7,822 bases of DNA from NCBI GenBank assembly GCA_958402075.1, contig CATXSD010000119.1, positions 1 to 7,822 on the forward strand. The letters run 5' to 3'. This document shows positions 7,201 to 7,822 of this stretch, in pieces; position 1 is the stretch's first letter, and each line of letters starts with the position of its first letter. The position numbers and the translations under genes are program-made. The notes beneath the pieces were generated by a model, which saw nothing but the letters and a program-made list of their open reading frames with translations, did no database searches and was not told where the DNA came from. The DNA is from Mediterranea massiliensis. GTDB taxonomy: Bacteria > Bacteroidota > Bacteroidia > Bacteroidales > Bacteroidaceae.

Positions 7201-7449
7201 GGTATGCTCCCGCTGATGTTCTCCACCGGTGCCGGAGCCAACGGCAACAGTTCGCTGGGGACAGGTGTCGTGGGCGGTATGCTCATCGGTACCATTGCCC
7301 TGCTCTTTGTAGTGCCTGTATTCTTCATCGTCTTCGAATACCTGCAGGAAAAGCTGCGCGGCCCCATGCACAAGGACCCCGACCCGCAGATTATCTATGA
7401 AAAGGAACAGACGCTGATAGAAAAAAGTGCCTTTAATACAGAAAAGTAA
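4258..7449 (+). CDS. RND multidrug efflux pump, inner-membrane permease (HAE1/AcrB-MexB family)
   Basis: At 1063 residues this is a full-length HAE1 pump. TM1 is at about 11-30, and the N-terminal porter start (LPVEQYPDIAPPTVKVDATY) is typical. TM2-TM6 lie at about 337-495, TM7 at about 537-557, a second periplasmic loop at about 558-868, and TM8-TM12 at about 869-1028. Proton-relay residues are present: Asp405-Asp406 in GTVVDDAIVVVEAV, Lys938 in LLAKTAILITEYA, and Arg968 in ARFRPILMT, corresponding to AcrB D407/D408, K940 and R971. The porter-domain switch loop is recognisable as GFGLISGQGTSYG (611-623), where one of the two AcrB phenylalanines (F617) is replaced by Leu614. GAGANGNSSLGTGVVGGM marks the loop entering TM12, and about 35 cytoplasmic residues follow it. 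The protein exchanges protons for export of hydrophobic or amphipathic compounds captured from the periplasm, working as a trimer. All catalytic residues are intact and no frameshift is seen. Substrate range is unknown. Confidence 0.96.
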   Translation: MKGNIFIKRPVMAMSISILILIVGFIALYTLPVEQYPDIAPPTVKVDATYTGADADAVMNSVIMPLEESINGVEDMIYITSTATNSGTAEILVYFRQGTNPDMAAVNVQNRVSEAQGLLPSEVTAIGVSTMKRQNSYLQINSLISPDGRYDENFLSNYLDINVIPQIKRIQGVGDVQLLGNTYSLRIWMKPEKMAQYGLVPSDITAALSEQNIEAPTGSLGENSDHVFQYTMKYKGRLKEVEEFENMVIRSQADGSVLRVKDIADVELGRESYGFHGEADGLPGVMFMVYQVAGANATEVNEEISQLIDNLSKDLPEGMKFLSMMSVNDFLFASIDNVVETLVIAILLVILVVYFFLHDFKSTLIPSISIIVSLVGTFAFLSVAGFSINILTLFALVLAIGTVVDDAIVVVEAVQAKFDVGYRSPYLATKDAMSDVTMAVISCTCVFMAVFIPVTFMGGTSGVFYTQFGVTMAVAVGISCLNALTLCPALCAMMMKPSDGQKSARSLNGRVRAAYNASYTAMLGKYKKGLMFFFRRRWMVWTSLGIACVLLVWLMATTKTGLVPQEDQGTMMINISASPGNSLVETNKVMDKVEKILKATPEIQHYSRTTGFGLISGQGTSYGTVIVRLYHWDERKGKEHTVDAVMKRLNAQFSAIKEAQVFCFQPAMIPGYGTGNSIELYMEDKTGGEMAPFYQSVMKFIGALNQRPEVAMAYSSYAMNFPQIAVDVDAAKCKRAGISPNDVLDVVGAYCGGSYVSNYNKFGKVYRVMIQASPQTRLDQHALDNMFVRNGNEMAPVSQFVTLRSVLGAEIAKRFNLYNTINVNVNVGEGYSTGEAQQAIREVAEQTLPSGYGYEYGGMAREEAGSGGAQTVFVYTLCAVLIYLILTCLYESFLVPLAVILSVPFGLMGSFLFARIFGLENNIYLQTGAIMLIGLLAKTAILITEYAIERRRKGMGIISAAYSAAQARFRPILMTVLTMIFGMLPLMFSTGAGANGNSSLGTGVVGGMLIGTIALLFVVPVFFIVFEYLQEKLRGPMHKDPDPQIIYEKEQTLIEKSAFNTEK

Positions 7450-7456
7450 AAACATT

Positions 7457-7822
7457 ATGAACAAAATACAGAAATTCATCGTACTGGGCGCAACCCTTCT
7501 CTTGACCGGTTGCGGCATTTACACCAAATATGAACCTCAGACCACCGTCCCCGACAACCTGTACGGTGAAGAAGCAGCCACCCTGTCGGCCGATACAGCC
7601 AGTATCGCCGACATCGGCTGGCGCGACTTCTTCAGTGACCCTTACCTGCAGGAGTTGATTGAACGAGGCATAGCACAGAACACCGACGTGCTGACGGCCG
7701 GACTGCGCATCGAAGAAGCCCGTGCCTCCCTGCTCTCGGCCAAGCTGGCCTTTCTTCCGTCTTTCGCCCTGGCCCCGCAAGGAGCGTTGGGCACTGTGGA
7801 CGGACAGGTATCGCGTACCTAC
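7457..7822 (+). CDS. Outer-membrane efflux channel lipoprotein (TolC/OprM/NodT family), 3' end beyond the window
   Basis: The ATG at 7457, seven bases after the pump stop, opens a frame that stays open to the window end (122 codons). The N-terminus is a lipoprotein signal peptide: basic MNKIQK, a hydrophobic stretch, and lipobox LTGC with Cys19 as the lipidated residue. It is followed by the family's characteristic N-terminal segment, here IGWRDFFSDPYLQELIERG at about 53-71 and then AQNTDVLTAGLRIEEARASL at about 73-92. That is the start of the first periplasmic helical repeat. Complete members are about 450-480 residues, so roughly three quarters lies outside. The protein should form the trimeric outer-membrane exit duct for the pump encoded just upstream. 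Cluster position and motifs make the family secure. Confidence 0.92.
   Translation, partial: MNKIQKFIVLGATLLLTGCGIYTKYEPQTTVPDNLYGEEAATLSADTASIADIGWRDFFSDPYLQELIERGIAQNTDVLTAGLRIEEARASLLSAKLAFLPSFALAPQGALGTVDGQVSRTY

Noticed and set aside
6574..7518. A 314-codon minus-strand frame across the end of the pump gene and the start of the outer-membrane channel gene
   Set aside because: It crosses two well-supported plus-strand genes and the 7-base gap between them; coding-bias shadow.

Overview
The window reads as ordinary chromosomal DNA from a member of the Bacteroidales (Bacteroides/Phocaeicola/Prevotella-like). Three observations support this. The protein families and their order fit. The genes lack clear Shine-Dalgarno sequences. 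The one regulatory intergenic region carries boxes resembling the Bacteroidetes promoter consensus (TTTG at -33, TAnnTTTG at -7), including an exact TACTTTTG. I cannot name a species.

Layout. (1) 2-520, + strand: C-terminal part of a dolichol-phosphate-mannose-synthase-like family 2 glycosyltransferase, cut by the window edge. (2) 521-637: a 117-base gap built largely from a degenerate heptamer (YTAACCR), arranged as a long inverted repeat plus a 32-base near-identical direct repeat. (3) 638-1987, + strand: a complete dihydroorotase of pyrimidine biosynthesis. (4) 2021-2944, - strand: a complete AraC/XylS-family regulator, convergent with the dihydroorotase. (5) 2945-3137: a compact divergent promoter region with two putative promoters and several short direct and inverted repeats suitable as operators. 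(6) 3138 to the window end, + strand: a tripartite RND multidrug-type efflux operon. It holds a lipoprotein membrane-fusion adaptor (3138-4247), an HAE1-type inner-membrane RND pump (4258-7449), and the first 122 codons of an outer-membrane-factor lipoprotein (7457-7822, running off the end). Gaps between these three genes are only 10 and 7 bases.

How the parts work together. The three efflux proteins should form one envelope-spanning, proton-driven pump, with adaptor, pump and outer-membrane channel made from one transcript. The divergent AraC-type protein is the obvious local regulator. A 9-base direct repeat with a 21-base period abuts the -33 box of the efflux promoter, which is the geometry expected for AraC-type activation. 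The glycosyltransferase and dihydroorotase are probably housekeeping genes with no functional link to the pump, and their reading frames look noticeably more GC-rich than the regulator.

I found no mobile element, CRISPR array, tRNA or rRNA, and nothing that amounts to a new multi-gene system. The most interesting items are the heptamer repeat structure at 512-633 and the operator-like architecture at 3042-3113.
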